From assembly GCA_015499995.1 (NCBI GenBank), contig JADNRV010000087.1, positions 164,541 to 228,540 of the forward strand: a stretch of 64,000 bases of DNA, in the 5' to 3' direction. The stretch is from Flammula alnicola (lineage: Eukaryota; Basidiomycota; Agaricomycetes; Agaricales; Strophariaceae). Made by a program: the position numbers and the translations under genes. The notes under the pieces are model-generated. The model made no database searches, was not told the DNA's origin, and saw nothing but the letters and a program-made list of their open reading frames with translations. Below, piece after piece: positions 35,187 through 46,600 of the stretch; within the stretch, counting starts at the first letter, position 1; each line of letters starts with the position of its first letter.

Positions 35187-37811
35187 CTATACTGACACGT
35201 CAACGTAGGCGCACTTTTCCCACTTCATGACCTCGCCACGGTCACCGATGCCCTGGATATAAAAGCGAACTTTCCTATTCGGAGGCACGCTGAAAGGTAA
35301 ATTGGCTGGCAACACGTCGAACCCGTTCTTCTGTCCGTCCCATCCGGAGGTTCCGATCCACGTAGCTTTGTCAACTGGGCCGACGTTCCAGTCATCTGCG
35401 AACACCTGCGCGTAGATGTTGAAATAAAGGAATGAAGGGAACCACTTAATCGTGGGCTGCGCGTTCCACGCGGAGATGGGGTCATCGGGGGATGTGATGG
35501 AGACTGTGGTTACGCGAGGGAAGCAGGTGGCAACTTCCCAAGAAAGGGTGCCAAAGAGAGGTGCAGGCTCAGCTACTCGAGCATTGCTAGCAGTCGGGGT
35601 ATAGTTGGCCCATAGAATAATCGTGTCTTCCTCGGTCAATGTTTCAGGCAGGTGTGCAGATACGTTGAGTTGTCCGAGAAGGAATGATAATTCGAAGGAT
35701 TCTGTTGGTTCTTCTGTTAAAATTGCTACGACGAGCCCGATAGCGATAGTACTGGGGGGGTTAGAAATTCCGTCTGTGCTCAACGTGTTGAATTGAATCG
35801 TTAACTTAATCCATCCTCCTGGCAGCTCTGTAGTTGTAGTAGAGGTGATGTTGCAGACAAAATTTTCTTGGGATCCTGGGAGCGTCTTGAGAGTCAGGGC
35901 AAATTCGGTATCCACACCTTCCAGCAAGCTTGCATCCATCTTATATATCGCGCTGGCTTCATATAACTTTTGAGGCGTGATATTGAGAGAATGGACCGGA
36001 AGCCAGAGCGACCGGTAAGCAGCAAGTTCGTCGGTCGATCCGGGGCAAGAGATAGAAAGTCGCATGGAATTTCCACCATTCCAAGCATCATCCATGCAGA
36101 ACGCTGAAAGGGCTGTTGGTACATCGTCCTGGCGTTCATCTTCCCAGTAGAGTTTTGGGCAAGGCCATAACAAGTCGCCGACACTCGTCTGCTTATCCAC
36201 ATCCGTCCAACCTTTCTCGCTCTGGTAAACCTTGGTACCCTCGACGAACCAATCAAGGCCCGTCCCAGGACAGAAGGTGGTATGAAAGCGCAGGTCCGCA
36301 GGATCAGGTGGAGCGTGTCGAGGAAAGAACGACGCGATAGGCAAGAACGGCCCGTGCAGGCATTCCGGCTCGCCCTTTCGCCGGGGCGCTTCCGGGACTT
36401 CAACGGGCCCGCTCACCGGGCCTACCCACAGCTTGCTCTCGTATTCCCACCACTTATCCCAGTTCCACCCCGGCTTGTCTTCTTCGCTCTCCCATGTCCA
36501 TGCCTGACCGAAAAGCGCGACACTTAGTCCGAGGGATTCTGGTGCGATGTGCGTGATGGCTTTGTAGCATCCGAGGCCGCCGCCGCCGTGCGAGCCGCGA
36601 CCCCAAACGTCGACTCCCATGTAGATGTCCTGCAGCGTTTTTGGCGCATGCTGGGAGTGCGATTCTCGGGTGTTTCCGATAAGGTCTGCGCCTAAGCTCA
36701 TAAAATATTGAGCCGTTAGAGCAGGATAGTCGGGTCGCCACTGAAGGTGCAATCAGACATCGAACAGGACTTGTGCGCAATATACTCACTGTGTAGTTAG
36801 AAAATAGAGAAGTAGATGATAGGAAGAATGGAAGGTTGTAGCTGTTAAGGCGGTCTTGCCATGCGAGGTGGCCATTGATAACGATACTGTCGTACCTATT
36901 TTGATAGGATATCAGAGCATTTCTATTGGAAGAGACTGTCAAAATACCATATGGTTTCACCGTGTGGCCCAACCTTGTTAAGAATCTCTGATTGCAGAAG
37001 AGTGATCCAAGCAGCCAAGGCCCGCGTTTGCTCAAGGCCACCTGCAAGTGGACATTCGAAATTCAGCAGGTATCCATCAAATCCTCGTTCTCTAGCCAGT
37101 TCAGCCAAGACCTTGGCGTAATGAGGCGATAATGGGAGAGTGAGCGAGGACGTCGCTTGACCGACCTGTCCCGTTTTGGAGATCGGCATTTTACCAACAA
37201 CCAGGCGAAGACAATCTTCTTCGCCTCCGCCTTCAAAAATCCTAAAGTTAAGCAATTAAAAATGTTTAAATTTACTGGCAAGTATAAGAAAAATACTAAC
37301 AATGTTCCGAGCATCTTCACGCCTTGTCGATGGGCAGCGGAGATCCATCCTGGGGGTGGGACGGTGACGCGGTGATGAGAAAAGCTGTTGGCCTCGTGAA
37401 TAGGAGTATCTCGTCGTCGGTAGATAAATGCTCACTAGATAAATGTATCGCAAGTCGACCAAAAGTTGAAAGTATAGGAACGAGCAAAAAGGCTCTCTGT
37501 ATACCCTCCCTGATGAAATAAACACGGTTGGATCTCGTGCTGAGATCATGCGGTTTCAGCTGGTCTTCACCTTATAATCGTGGCAGACCTTGCAAGAAGG
37601 TTAGATACCATAGTAATAATGACGATATGGATGGTATTACCAGAAGTTTCCCTTTATTTAATGAATCAATGCTAGGCCCTCTGTCGATATACTTGACTAT
37701 CCCTTCATGTCGTTTAGGTGCTGTTCCTGGCGACCAATCATCCAATTCTTTCAATGATTTGAAGTAAAGTGGTTGGAATGGGGCTGGGTCCGTCTTCCCG
37801 GTGATTGGCAT
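35187..37811 (-). CDS. Endo-beta-N-acetylglucosaminidase, GH85 (ENGase)
   Basis: The start at 37811 (MPITGKTDPAPF) has no signal peptide, so a cytosolic enzyme is likely. Small exons read SLKELDDWSPGTAPKR, LLVCHDYKGGYTES, FNFWSTCDTFIYFSHHRVTV and PPPGWISAAHRQGVKMLGT. The catalytic block is ERGFDGYLLNFECPLAGG (near 37050-37090), with the Asn/Glu pair of the family. The last exon (35187-36752) begins MHLQWRPDYPALTAQYFMSL and contains DIYMGVDVWGRGSHGGGG and LGLSVALFGQAWTWES, then beta-sandwich regions. ENGase cuts the chitobiose core of N-glycans, cytosolically during glycoprotein turnover. The frame is intact across seven or so exons. Confidence 0.92.
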
Positions 37812-38406
37812 CGTGATATATTAACTTTTATTCTGGCACCATATGTAGAGCAGATTCTGAAGATAATACAAAGTCACCGACCGAAAGATTGAAGGATTTG
37901 AGAGTAAAGCAGACCTTTGCTGACTAGATTGCTTTGGATCGATCGAGGTCCTCGCTGAAGTTCAGCTCTATCCTGAGTGGTATGAGGTAGTCTCTTGTAA
38001 GCTTGATGATATACGTTGATGACAAGTCCAACAAGTCGATTCGGTTGGTCGATGATCAAGTTCATAAGTTCGGGAGTTTCTCGGAGGGCTTCCATTGTTC
38101 CAGTAACCCGGACCGCAAGGTTGAAGGCATGCGTAATTATTAATTATAATAGCCTCGAGATTAAATAGCCACAAATATGGCCTAACTTCTAAATGGGGCC
38201 AGAATATAATTTCGGAGTTTAAACTGTCGAGAACGTCCAAAACGCGATTTCCGAGTTGTGCTCCAACAAATTCACAACTCTACAGCTGTACGAGTACCGG
38301 TTCTCTACAATTCTCCGTCTTTTTTGGAGAATAGAGTCTAATCGGAGCAGCAGAGAAGAAGAGCCTCTACATCTCGTTAGCTTTATCCTGGCCTCGTCAC
38401 GTCCAA
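37812..38406. other. Intergenic, possible small unidentified frame
   Basis: A minus-strand frame at 37874-38095 (MEALRETPELMNLIIDQPNR) looks protein-like but is short, has no recognised relatives and no clear partner exon. Divergent promoters of ENGase and the LRR gene must also lie here. Confidence 0.3.
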
Positions 38407-41089
38407 ATGTCGAGAATCCCACAACCATCTTCCTCTCGCTCGGGTATCAGGCCACCATCTACTCCAGTCAAGTCTAGGATCGCGCCTTCGAATGACCCAG
38501 TGAGAACTCGAACGCTGTCCACACGATCGGCCACGCCCTCGAAGCCTAAGGTGGCAGAGGCACCCCCACTCCCACCCCCAAGCCCAGGACATGCAAGTTT
38601 AAGCATCAAGGAAGCTATCGCTTTAAAGAGAGCCGAGGCGAAGAAAGCCATGGCTAAGTAGGCGGTGGCGGTGGATTGGATGGCCTTTCAACCCTGGAGG
38701 ACGCCTTGCCAACCGTGGTCGGCAAGCAAGAGGAGGACGACCTTTTAGGACGACTATCTATTCGAGACACGATCGAACAAGCGAGGAGTACAGGTAAGAG
38801 TCAGTTTGCCTTGGATGCGTCGTGCTGAACTCAAGTGCAAGGTTTTGCGGAAAGGGTCTCTCAACCTCGCGACTCGTGCTCTGCCTTGTCTGCCGTCTGC
38901 CTTATTCGAGATCCATCTTGGGTTGACTCCAGATCCTCTCAAATCAGTCCCCAGCGAGCCGGTGTTGCCCCCATCGGAGCGAAGCCTGCTCGAAGAGGTG
39001 GACACAACAAGCCTGCGTGGTTTGAAGCCCAGGACTTGACAGTGCTGAAAGCATGGAATAATGACATTCAGGAAGTTCAGCACGAGATTTCGCTGTTCGG
39101 TTCCTTGAAGACCATCGATGTAAGCTATTTGTTCATTCGGTTTCTCTCATCTTATCAATCGCCGTTTAGTTACATAAAAACAAATTGGCGTCCCTTCCGA
39201 CAACCTTTGCAAATTTGACATCCCTGACTGTTTTGGATCTGTCGCACAACACTCTCACATCGCTGCCAGAGAAATTATTCGCCCTTCCGGAGTTGACCAC
39301 TCTCAACCTGTCCCACAACCTTCTCACAACTCTTCCTTTCAACGCTCCTTTCGCAAGCGGCAACGGTCGATCCAAGTCTAACCAACTGACTGGCGGAAGC
39401 TTTTTTACGCCTGTCGTTTCCCATGCCACCACACCGCTACCCAGACTTTTGGTTCTCGATGCATCTCATAACAAAATTCACGCAAACGCCATCGATGATG
39501 CGATCCCTGTTTCGTTGACCAAAATTGATCTGTCAGGGAACCCACTCGGGCTTTCTCAACAGCTTTTACGCAATTTATCGTCATTGAAGAAACTCAAGGA
39601 AGCCAAATTTGAGAGATGTGAGATAGGCGACGACTCGTTTCCTCCTTCGTCCTTTTCTTCCGCTCCTTTCGTTGTGCTTCGACTACTGGATCTTTCGGAG
39701 ACGCAAACTAGTTTGGATGCGGTGAAGAGGCTTTGAAGGATATGAAGCAAGAACTCAATTTTGATTTCTCTACGGAAGAGCCTCCGGAGGGCGTTGCACG
39801 AATCCTTGTAGGGAAAAGGGTGGTTAAAGAGCCATGGGAGCTGGAGCTGGAGCGACGCGCAAAGGCGAGGACGGCGGCAACCACACCATTTGTTGATGAC
39901 TGGTCGGAACCAACGCCCACATCACCTTCAGCCAGTCGCACGTCGAATGTATCTTCCACACCAGCAGCAAAGACCATAGCGGAACAGGCCAAGAAACCAG
40001 TAAAACCCAAAGAAGTTGTTAAAGAGGCTTGGGAAATCGAAGCTGAGCAGGGTCTTCTGACGGAGGGTGGAAGGCGCCGCGCGAGGGCTGCTGCAGCTGC
40101 TGCACAGGCACAAGCACAAGCACAATCGAAATTTCCATCAGCATCGTCATCTAAATCGCCGGCATCATCGTCTCCGCCCCCACAGTCCGTCGCCATCTTC
40201 GAGCCTGAGCAACCCACAATACTTTACTCAGAATGCACAGACTCTCAAACTGCCCGCGTCTGCTCCACCCACCAAGTCAGTCGGGCACGCTCGTGCATTC
40301 TCTATGGCTGCTCCTTCTGCTTCGTCTTTCTCCTCGAATATGTCTTCGCGTACTGGCGATCTGTCAGTTCCGACGCCCACGTTGCCTCTGTCGACTATTG
40401 TCGACCAACCATTTGCTCATACATTACGTGTCCTTATCCTCGCCAATCGTCGTATGGATAGGTCTTTCTCTCTTCCCAGCGTCCCAGACAGCGTCAGCGG
40501 GTTTTTGCCTAACCTGGAAGAACTCGACCTTGAGGGATGCAACCTCAGCGACCTCGTCCCTGTGTGTCATGTATCCGACGCAAGTTCAGGCTCGAGCACC
40601 CCACCTCGATCCAACGAGCTCGTGATACCGACTTTAACGAGACTCTTCCCGAGCCTACGAACGCTCAACCTATCATACAACGCTCTTACGAACGCCTCTC
40701 TGACCTCGGAAGCCTTGATGAACCTGATACTTACTTCTCCGCATCGGAAAGGATTGCGTCACCTCCGTCTCAGAGGCAACCGGATCTCGGAGCTCGATGG
40801 CTTCGCGAGCTTGGCGGAGTCCTTCAAAGGGAATAGGGATGTACCGGGGTGGAAGCTCGAAGAACTTGACTTGAGGGACAACGAGATTGGAAAGCTGCCG
40901 CCGGAACTGGGGCTTCTCCCGCTGGACGTGTTTTTGGTAGATGGGAATACGTAAGTCCAAATTTGTCTTTCGCCTGAGCGTTACTCACATTCTGGGTCAT
41001 TGTCTAGTTTCCGTGTCCCGCAGAGGCGCGTTTGGGAGAGAGAAGGAACGAAAGGGCTATTGAGCTGGTTACGCGGACGGATTGAGTGA
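38407..41089 (+). CDS. Leucine-rich repeat protein with several apparent frameshifts
   Basis: Readable in order: a Ser/Pro-rich head (MSRIPQPSSSRSGIRPPSTP), RLSIRDTIEQARST, GSLNLATRALPCLPSALFEI, FEAQDLTVLKAWNNDIQEVQ, LRRs (NLTSLTVLDLSHNTLTSLP and others to about 39730), a helical linker (EALKDMKQELNFDFSTEEPP), an Ala/Ser/Gln-rich stretch, and more LRRs from 40440 to RVWEREGTKGLLSWLRGRIE at 41089. True introns are clear near 38794-38868, 39121-39172 and 40952-41007. At four other places the frame must slip one base: TAG at 38659-38661, 38971-38985, 39718-39736 and about 40176-40186. Plain LRR proteins act as binding scaffolds; the partner is unknown. The gene is either newly dead or affected by sequence errors. 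Confidence 0.7.
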
Positions 41090-41648
41090 ATTTCGCGCAA
41101 TATGGATTTCTTCTAATCTTAAATCACTCCTGGAACTGCTATACGCCAATCCAACTACATATATAGCATATTGAGCAAGTATTCGGCTCGAAGCGATTCA
41201 GCATGAGCACGACTTGAGAGCCTCGCGTTTTCGGATGTGACTTGTCACGCTAATTTCATCACACGCCGCGTGACAACCGTGTTTCTTCCCTCCCACAACA
41301 CCAAAACTGGCTTGCCCCGTCGATGCAGCTTGTACAGCTTCTGTTAGCCCGCTGTACGACGTCCGCAGTAAGCCTTCAAGGACGAGAATGCTGGTCAGAA
41401 GCTCCTGCATGACAAATATATTCATATAAACCATACACATAAGGGGCGCCGAGATGGTCAACCGAACCTTGCTCCTACTTGCCCCTTGAATTGAACGAGA
41501 CGAACAGCGACAGCGAACAGATAACTAACTAACTATCTGGATTTCTCCAGGAGTTTGGGAGCAATCGAACCTTTCTTGATCTTCGACGCTCTGCCCTCGT
41601 TAACCTATGAAGTCTGGACATGTACCATTTCCTTCGACGGAGGACGCT
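41090..41648. other. Intergenic, nothing recognised
   Basis: No supported gene. A minus-strand frame at 41198-41461 has no recognised features. Confidence 0.3.
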
Positions 41649-44230
41649 ATGGACGAAAGCCTTGTGATGGAACCCTCTACGAGGAGTCAGAGCCCAGGTA
41701 TGTCCTTTTGTCGAAGAAGGAGGAAATAAGACGTGCCCAGATACCGGCCTTGCCTGTCTGCTCTTTTTTTTTGCAGATCACTGACTACGTTGATACAGAA
41801 CCGGCACTGAACGTATCAGCTGCGTCCTCTGCAAGTCCTGGTAAGCATTCCATCCCTCCTTACTTTCTCTCTCTCTCTCTGAGAGATCAAGGAATTTAAC
41901 GCGCATATATTCACTAGAATCACATGTTACGACATCGTCATCAAGACTTACCTCCTCGGACAAGCTCTCTGCTCTTCCAAGTTCGCCAGCGAGTCCCACC
42001 CCAAATGCCAGCCGTATAGCACGGCCCACGACGTTTGCAACGAACAACGTCAAGCGTGGATATCGTCATAGTCTTGATGCATCTACCTCTCTTCCAGCCA
42101 TTTCAGCCGCCGATTTTGATTTCCCTATGATCCCAATGAGCCATAGCCTTTTGGGCACGTCGCGGGACACAAATGTACGACTTGAAAACCATCCGGGGAA
42201 TCTCCAGAGGCAATTTACGCCAGGCCATGGCTCCCCTGGAAAGGAAACACCACGACAGAGGGTTTCGTTCGATAGTGATCGCAACTCGCTGTCTACAACG
42301 CGCAATGTTGGACAAGGTAAGGCGATCTTATATCTATTTTTCTATAGATATTGTCATATGATACGATTATTCACTCAATAATAGCATTTTCGCGCATCAC
42401 TACACGGGGCAGTGATCCGCCTGCTTCTCCCCCCGCTCTCCATTCGTCTGCCATCCAAACCACCGAGAAAGCGAGGAGTCGGCCGGCAACAACATTTCAC
42501 GAGTCAACTCTCCTTCTCCTTCTCCGTCCAGATCACGCGCAACATCTCCTCTCAGAATTCTGCAAAACTGGTCTTCTGCATTCCATCGTGGCCATACTAC
42601 ATCAGAGGAGCGTTTCGTCCCTGTGGACCCGTTCAAGTTCAAGACGAGGCTGGCGTTCTGTGGTCTCGCGTCGCACACCTCCGACATCGAGACTGGCGAG
42701 GAATATGCTTCCAGTGCAGCTTACGACTGCGACGACTCTATTCCTGTTGCCTCGATACGATCCTTCTTGACGCACTCGCGCATCTTTATAACCGATACCC
42801 TGCCCCGAGAACTTTATCTCAATTTCTTGCTCCGTTTGCCCGCCATGTACTTTTCGCGCGTTGCTCGTATTTTCGAGGACGCCGATGTTAGCAGGCCTGA
42901 CATACAACGCATGATAGACAATGCAGGTGGCGGAGGCGCTGTTGCTTCCGAGCCCAACCTTATGGGGCATATTACTCCTACCCATGGGCCTACTCAAGGT
43001 GTACCTCCTGCAGGGGGAGGCATGCTGTCGCCTGGCGCTATATCCGGTATCGGTCTTTCATCCCAGGTGGGAGTTGCGCCGGCAGCCGCTATGATGCACA
43101 TGCCTCTTCCATTTCCAGACGAATGGACTCCGCCTCTCGTTTCGCCCGCCCTCATCCGCTTCAAGCACTCATGGGAGGCATTTATAGATTCGTTGTTGAG
43201 AGAATGGAAAACTTTGAATCTTGTTTCCGCTTTGCTCGCTTCGTACGCCATTTTTTCCATCTCCGCTATTCGACTGTCGCTCATGCTTTTGTGCAGCGCT
43301 ATCCTCACTATTTTCCAAATACCCCAGGCGGCGGATGACCCTGTTACACGCACTTTTGCATTGCTGTCGTTGATCTGTGCTTTGATGAGTCTTTCGTATG
43401 GGTGCATGTATATTGTAAGGTTCGGTACCATGAAGAGCATGTTTCATGCCTCCAGGTGGGCGGAGGTATGTGGTATTCAAATTTTATTTCTATGCAAATT
43501 GCTTACGGCAGTGTTACAGGAGGCTCGGAAGACGAATACTTCTATTTGGTGGAACGTATGGGTGTTACTTGCGACGCCTGCCGTATGGATGGCTTGGTTT
43601 GTGCTTCTCCAAAAATCAAGTCATACATGAAAGCTGACTGGCGTACTTTTCAGGGCCATGTTATTATTCATCTCGGCTATTCTCTCCTTTGTATGGCGCA
43701 CGGGATCAGTCCTCGACCCTCAAGATCGACCTCCTCTTGGAGCTCATGCGGTGTTAGGTCCGCGCATTGGAATTACCGCCGTCTTAGCTTTAGGAATGGT
43801 CTACCTTGCTATGATTGTCAGGACGCTCAAGAAATATGGGGCGCATCAGGGATCCGCTCGAGCCTTGATGCCTGCGGGCACAGGTACGAGGAGAGGACTG
43901 AGAGGTTGGAAGCCGAGCGAAGCGACGGAGAGAAATAGAGGAAAGAAGGAACGGCTGAGAGATATTGATGCAGAAATGGAGCGGAGAGGAAGGGAGAGGG
44001 AGAGAAGTACGTCTACTCATGTCAGGCGTAGGGAGGAGGACCCAGAGAGGCGGGAAAGACGGAGGCAGAACAGCAGAGATCGTGATTCGAAGAAAGGCGG
44101 CTTGAAGGGTGTCTTGGGCTTGGGTTTTGGATCTCGAATTGTTGCACGCGATGGAGAACAAGAGACTGACGTAGAAATGGACTTGAAGGTTCCAGAAGTG
44201 AATGTAGCTGAGGTATCTGCTGCTAGATGA
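41649..44230 (+). CDS. Multi-pass membrane protein of unknown function
   Basis: The start at 41649 (MDESLVMEPSTRSQSP) leads to a Ser/Pro/Thr-rich cytosol-like region (SSRLTSSDKLSALPSSPASP and on). A conserved-looking block follows: SEERFVPVDPFKFKTRLAFC and LYLNFLLRLPAMYFSRVARI. Hydrophobic segments lie near 43220-43310, 43360-43420, 43560-43620 and 43655-43820, then a highly charged Arg/Glu tail (44000-44100) ends EVSAAR. At least four membrane spans. One apparent one-base slip lies near 42505-42535 in a CT-rich repeat, between PATTFHEST and SPSPSPSRSRATSP. Length is about 750 residues. No family recognised; topology suggests an ER or plasma-membrane protein. Confidence 0.65.
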
Positions 44231-44451
44231 CGATGGTGGAACAGTACGACAAATCAGTATTTTAAATCCTACTTATAGCACTTATTCTTTCATTCGCAGT
44301 CGTCAACATTTGCGATTTGAAGCCTGGTGGAGATGAGAGGCTTGTAGGACGAATTCGAGCACTACATTAGAATAAGGTCTCCCTGCTGACAAAATATATA
44401 TCTACAATAAGTAGTTCGACGCGCTCACGTTGAGGAGCTGATAGGCGCCAG

Positions 44452-46199
44452 TTAGTAAGGACTACGATTCCGATAGCCTTGATATTCTTCCTCCTCACTG
44501 GAAACGACGTCGGACCCATCCCAGGTGACATTTACTACGTGTTCCTTAAGTAATGCCACACCATTACGATCAAGATACCTGCATTCCCTTAATTCCAATC
44601 CTTCGAGCCTCCTGCCGAGAGCCGATCTTTGCTTCAGGCGTTTATACAGCACTTTTAATGGGAAGGCTTTGAAGTGGCACTCTTCGACGTCGAGGAAACG
44701 GAGAGCAGGAAAAGATGTTGTTGATGTGGTATCGCGGCTTCACCAGCTGGTTCTTGATATATCAGAGCTCTGAGGAAAGGCTTCAGCAGCTCATTGCCAA
44801 CCAAATATACAGAATGTAGGTTTGAGAAACTCCCGAAAGCGTCCACGAATGCTTTGGAATTGAAAACGGTCTCGGAATAGGATGCTGTAGTGAAATATAA
44901 GACGGCGAGATCACGGCAGGGCAGGGCATGACAGACATCCACCATGACTTTATTCAGGATGGTATTGTTCGGATAATCCCACGAGAGAACCAGTCTTAGA
45001 AGGGGAGGTGTCTTGGGAAGAAGAGGCGATGTGGAGACAAATGACCATGCCAACAACTCAAATGACCATCCAGTAGTGCCTGTCCTGTCGCCAATAACGC
45101 ACATACTGCGTATCACCGCGCCTTCTCCTGGAATCGCATGAGAATTTGGATAGAATTGTTGGAGCTTGGTGACAAAGCTGGAGAAATCAGGGTTGCTCCC
45201 CTTCTCCGTGCAGGATAGGTCAAGCGCGGCCGTAGGAGGGAAGCGAATGTGGTCGAGAACATTCAAAATCGCGGCCGTCGTATCAGATAGGTAAAGGCTC
45301 TCGAGGTCGTGCAGGTGTACGACATTAGTCGGCGTCGGGGGCGACCCTCCAGTATATTCGGGGATCGTAGAGCCATGTAGACCGTGACGGAGTTGTTGCA
45401 GGGAAGGCATACGTCGGAGTGCATTGAAGAACTGGGCTTGTGAGGGCTTAACGACATTTTGGAGGTCGTTGGAGATCGTTAGGTGGGTTAGATTGTTCAG
45501 GAGTCGCGAATCCCAGCGAACGGTATTCAGGACTTCCAGTTTCCTTAAGCGGTCTGTGTTGTTCATGGAGTTTTCGAGGAGTGTAATGGTGTCAACGAAA
45601 TCAGACGTCTTAGATGGCCGTCCGGATATAGATATGCTCTGCAATCGAGGAACGGAGGTAGGGGGGACGTCTTGCAGTAGAAATTGAAGCTGCTTCGCCC
45701 GACTTGCTCCACGTAAGGTGATCTCTCCAACACGCGATAAATGGCATTGGAAAACAGCTTTCAGAGCCTCAAATTTGGATGCTTGGTTTTTTGAGTATAG
45801 GGAATCAAGGTGGTCGTTCACGATGAGCGTGTCTGTTCGTGACCTCGTGAGCATTTCCGTTGTCCAACGAGGGCGGTCGAATGGAATTCGGGTCCACAAG
45901 TTTGGGGAATTGATGGCCATTTCTCTCCATTTCCTGCATATATGCGTAACTTTGATCCATTCCAGATTCGATCCCCTTTCAAAGCTCCACGCGCCAGTCT
46001 CTCTCTGGAATATCGAGAAAATCGCCGAAAATAGCTCGAGAGGTAGTTTGGACATCGGAGAATATTCATTTCTTTTCGAGCTGAGCACCCTAATTGACTC
46101 TTTCAAGTCCGCGATGTCGGCGTCGATGAGTGAGCGCTGTGTATCAGCGATGGACGGTCCTGGAGCATCAACTGCGTCTGGCTTGAGCTTGGACGGCAC
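44452..46199 (-). CDS. F-box protein with LRR-like repeats, 5-prime end probably truncated
   Basis: The frame opens at 46199 without an ATG: the first codon is GTG, preceded directly by TAG. The start exon is therefore missing, or lies beyond an intron whose acceptor would be this TAG. The content is typical of agaricomycete F-box proteins: DADIADLKESIRVLSSKRNE, then MSKLPLELFSAIFSIFQRET (F-box), the WIKVTHICRKWREMAINSPN block, and diverged LRRs. Near 44708-44711 a one-base slip in a T run (minus strand) separates AAIPHQQHL from FPALRFLDVEECHFKAF and the genuine tail EGLELRECRYLDRNGVALLK ending at 44452. The gene ends exactly where the palindrome-rich left flank of the KDZ region begins. It would act as an SCF substrate receptor if functional. 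Confidence 0.75.
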
Positions 46200-46211
46200 C
46201 TAATGCTGACA

Positions 46212-46320
46212 GTGATGTGCACATGCCTACTCTAGTAGAGTATTTAGGCATGTGCACATCACACTCTGAGCAGAGCACTCTAATGTGCACACGAATGCCT
46301 AATCATGTGCACATTAGAGT
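46212..46320. repeat. Two adjacent perfect inverted repeats (palindrome cluster)
   Basis: First: a 17-bp arm GTGATGTGCACATGCCT at 46212-46228 and its exact complement at 46246-46262. Second: a 15-bp arm ACTCTAATGTGCACA at 46277-46291 and its complement at 46306-46320. All four arms share a TGTGCAC core. This is a candidate boundary or transposase-binding structure of the KDZ element, abutting the truncated F-box gene. Confidence 0.9.
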
Positions 46321-46600
46321 CAGCTCAGCACATGCTCAAGGCCATACAAGCCGTGCCGGCATATCCAAGGCATGCCTGCCGGCCTCTTGGTGCGCTTGTG
46401 GCGTGCATCCACACGCGCCTCCACACGCGCCTTGTGCGCGCTCAGGTGCGCCCATTCCCATATTTGTCAGCCCCCGCCGTTCCTCCAAGGGGCAACCGCC
46501 ACATACCATTCTGGGTAATGTACTTAGTAGCTAGATCCAGTAAATCATTAAACCGCGTAATAAGCATCAATAAAATGTAATGCTTGTATTTCTAAGGATA

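Noticed and set aside
45718..46203. Plus-strand frame of 161 residues
   Set aside because: Antisense shadow of the F-box gene, with no features of its own.
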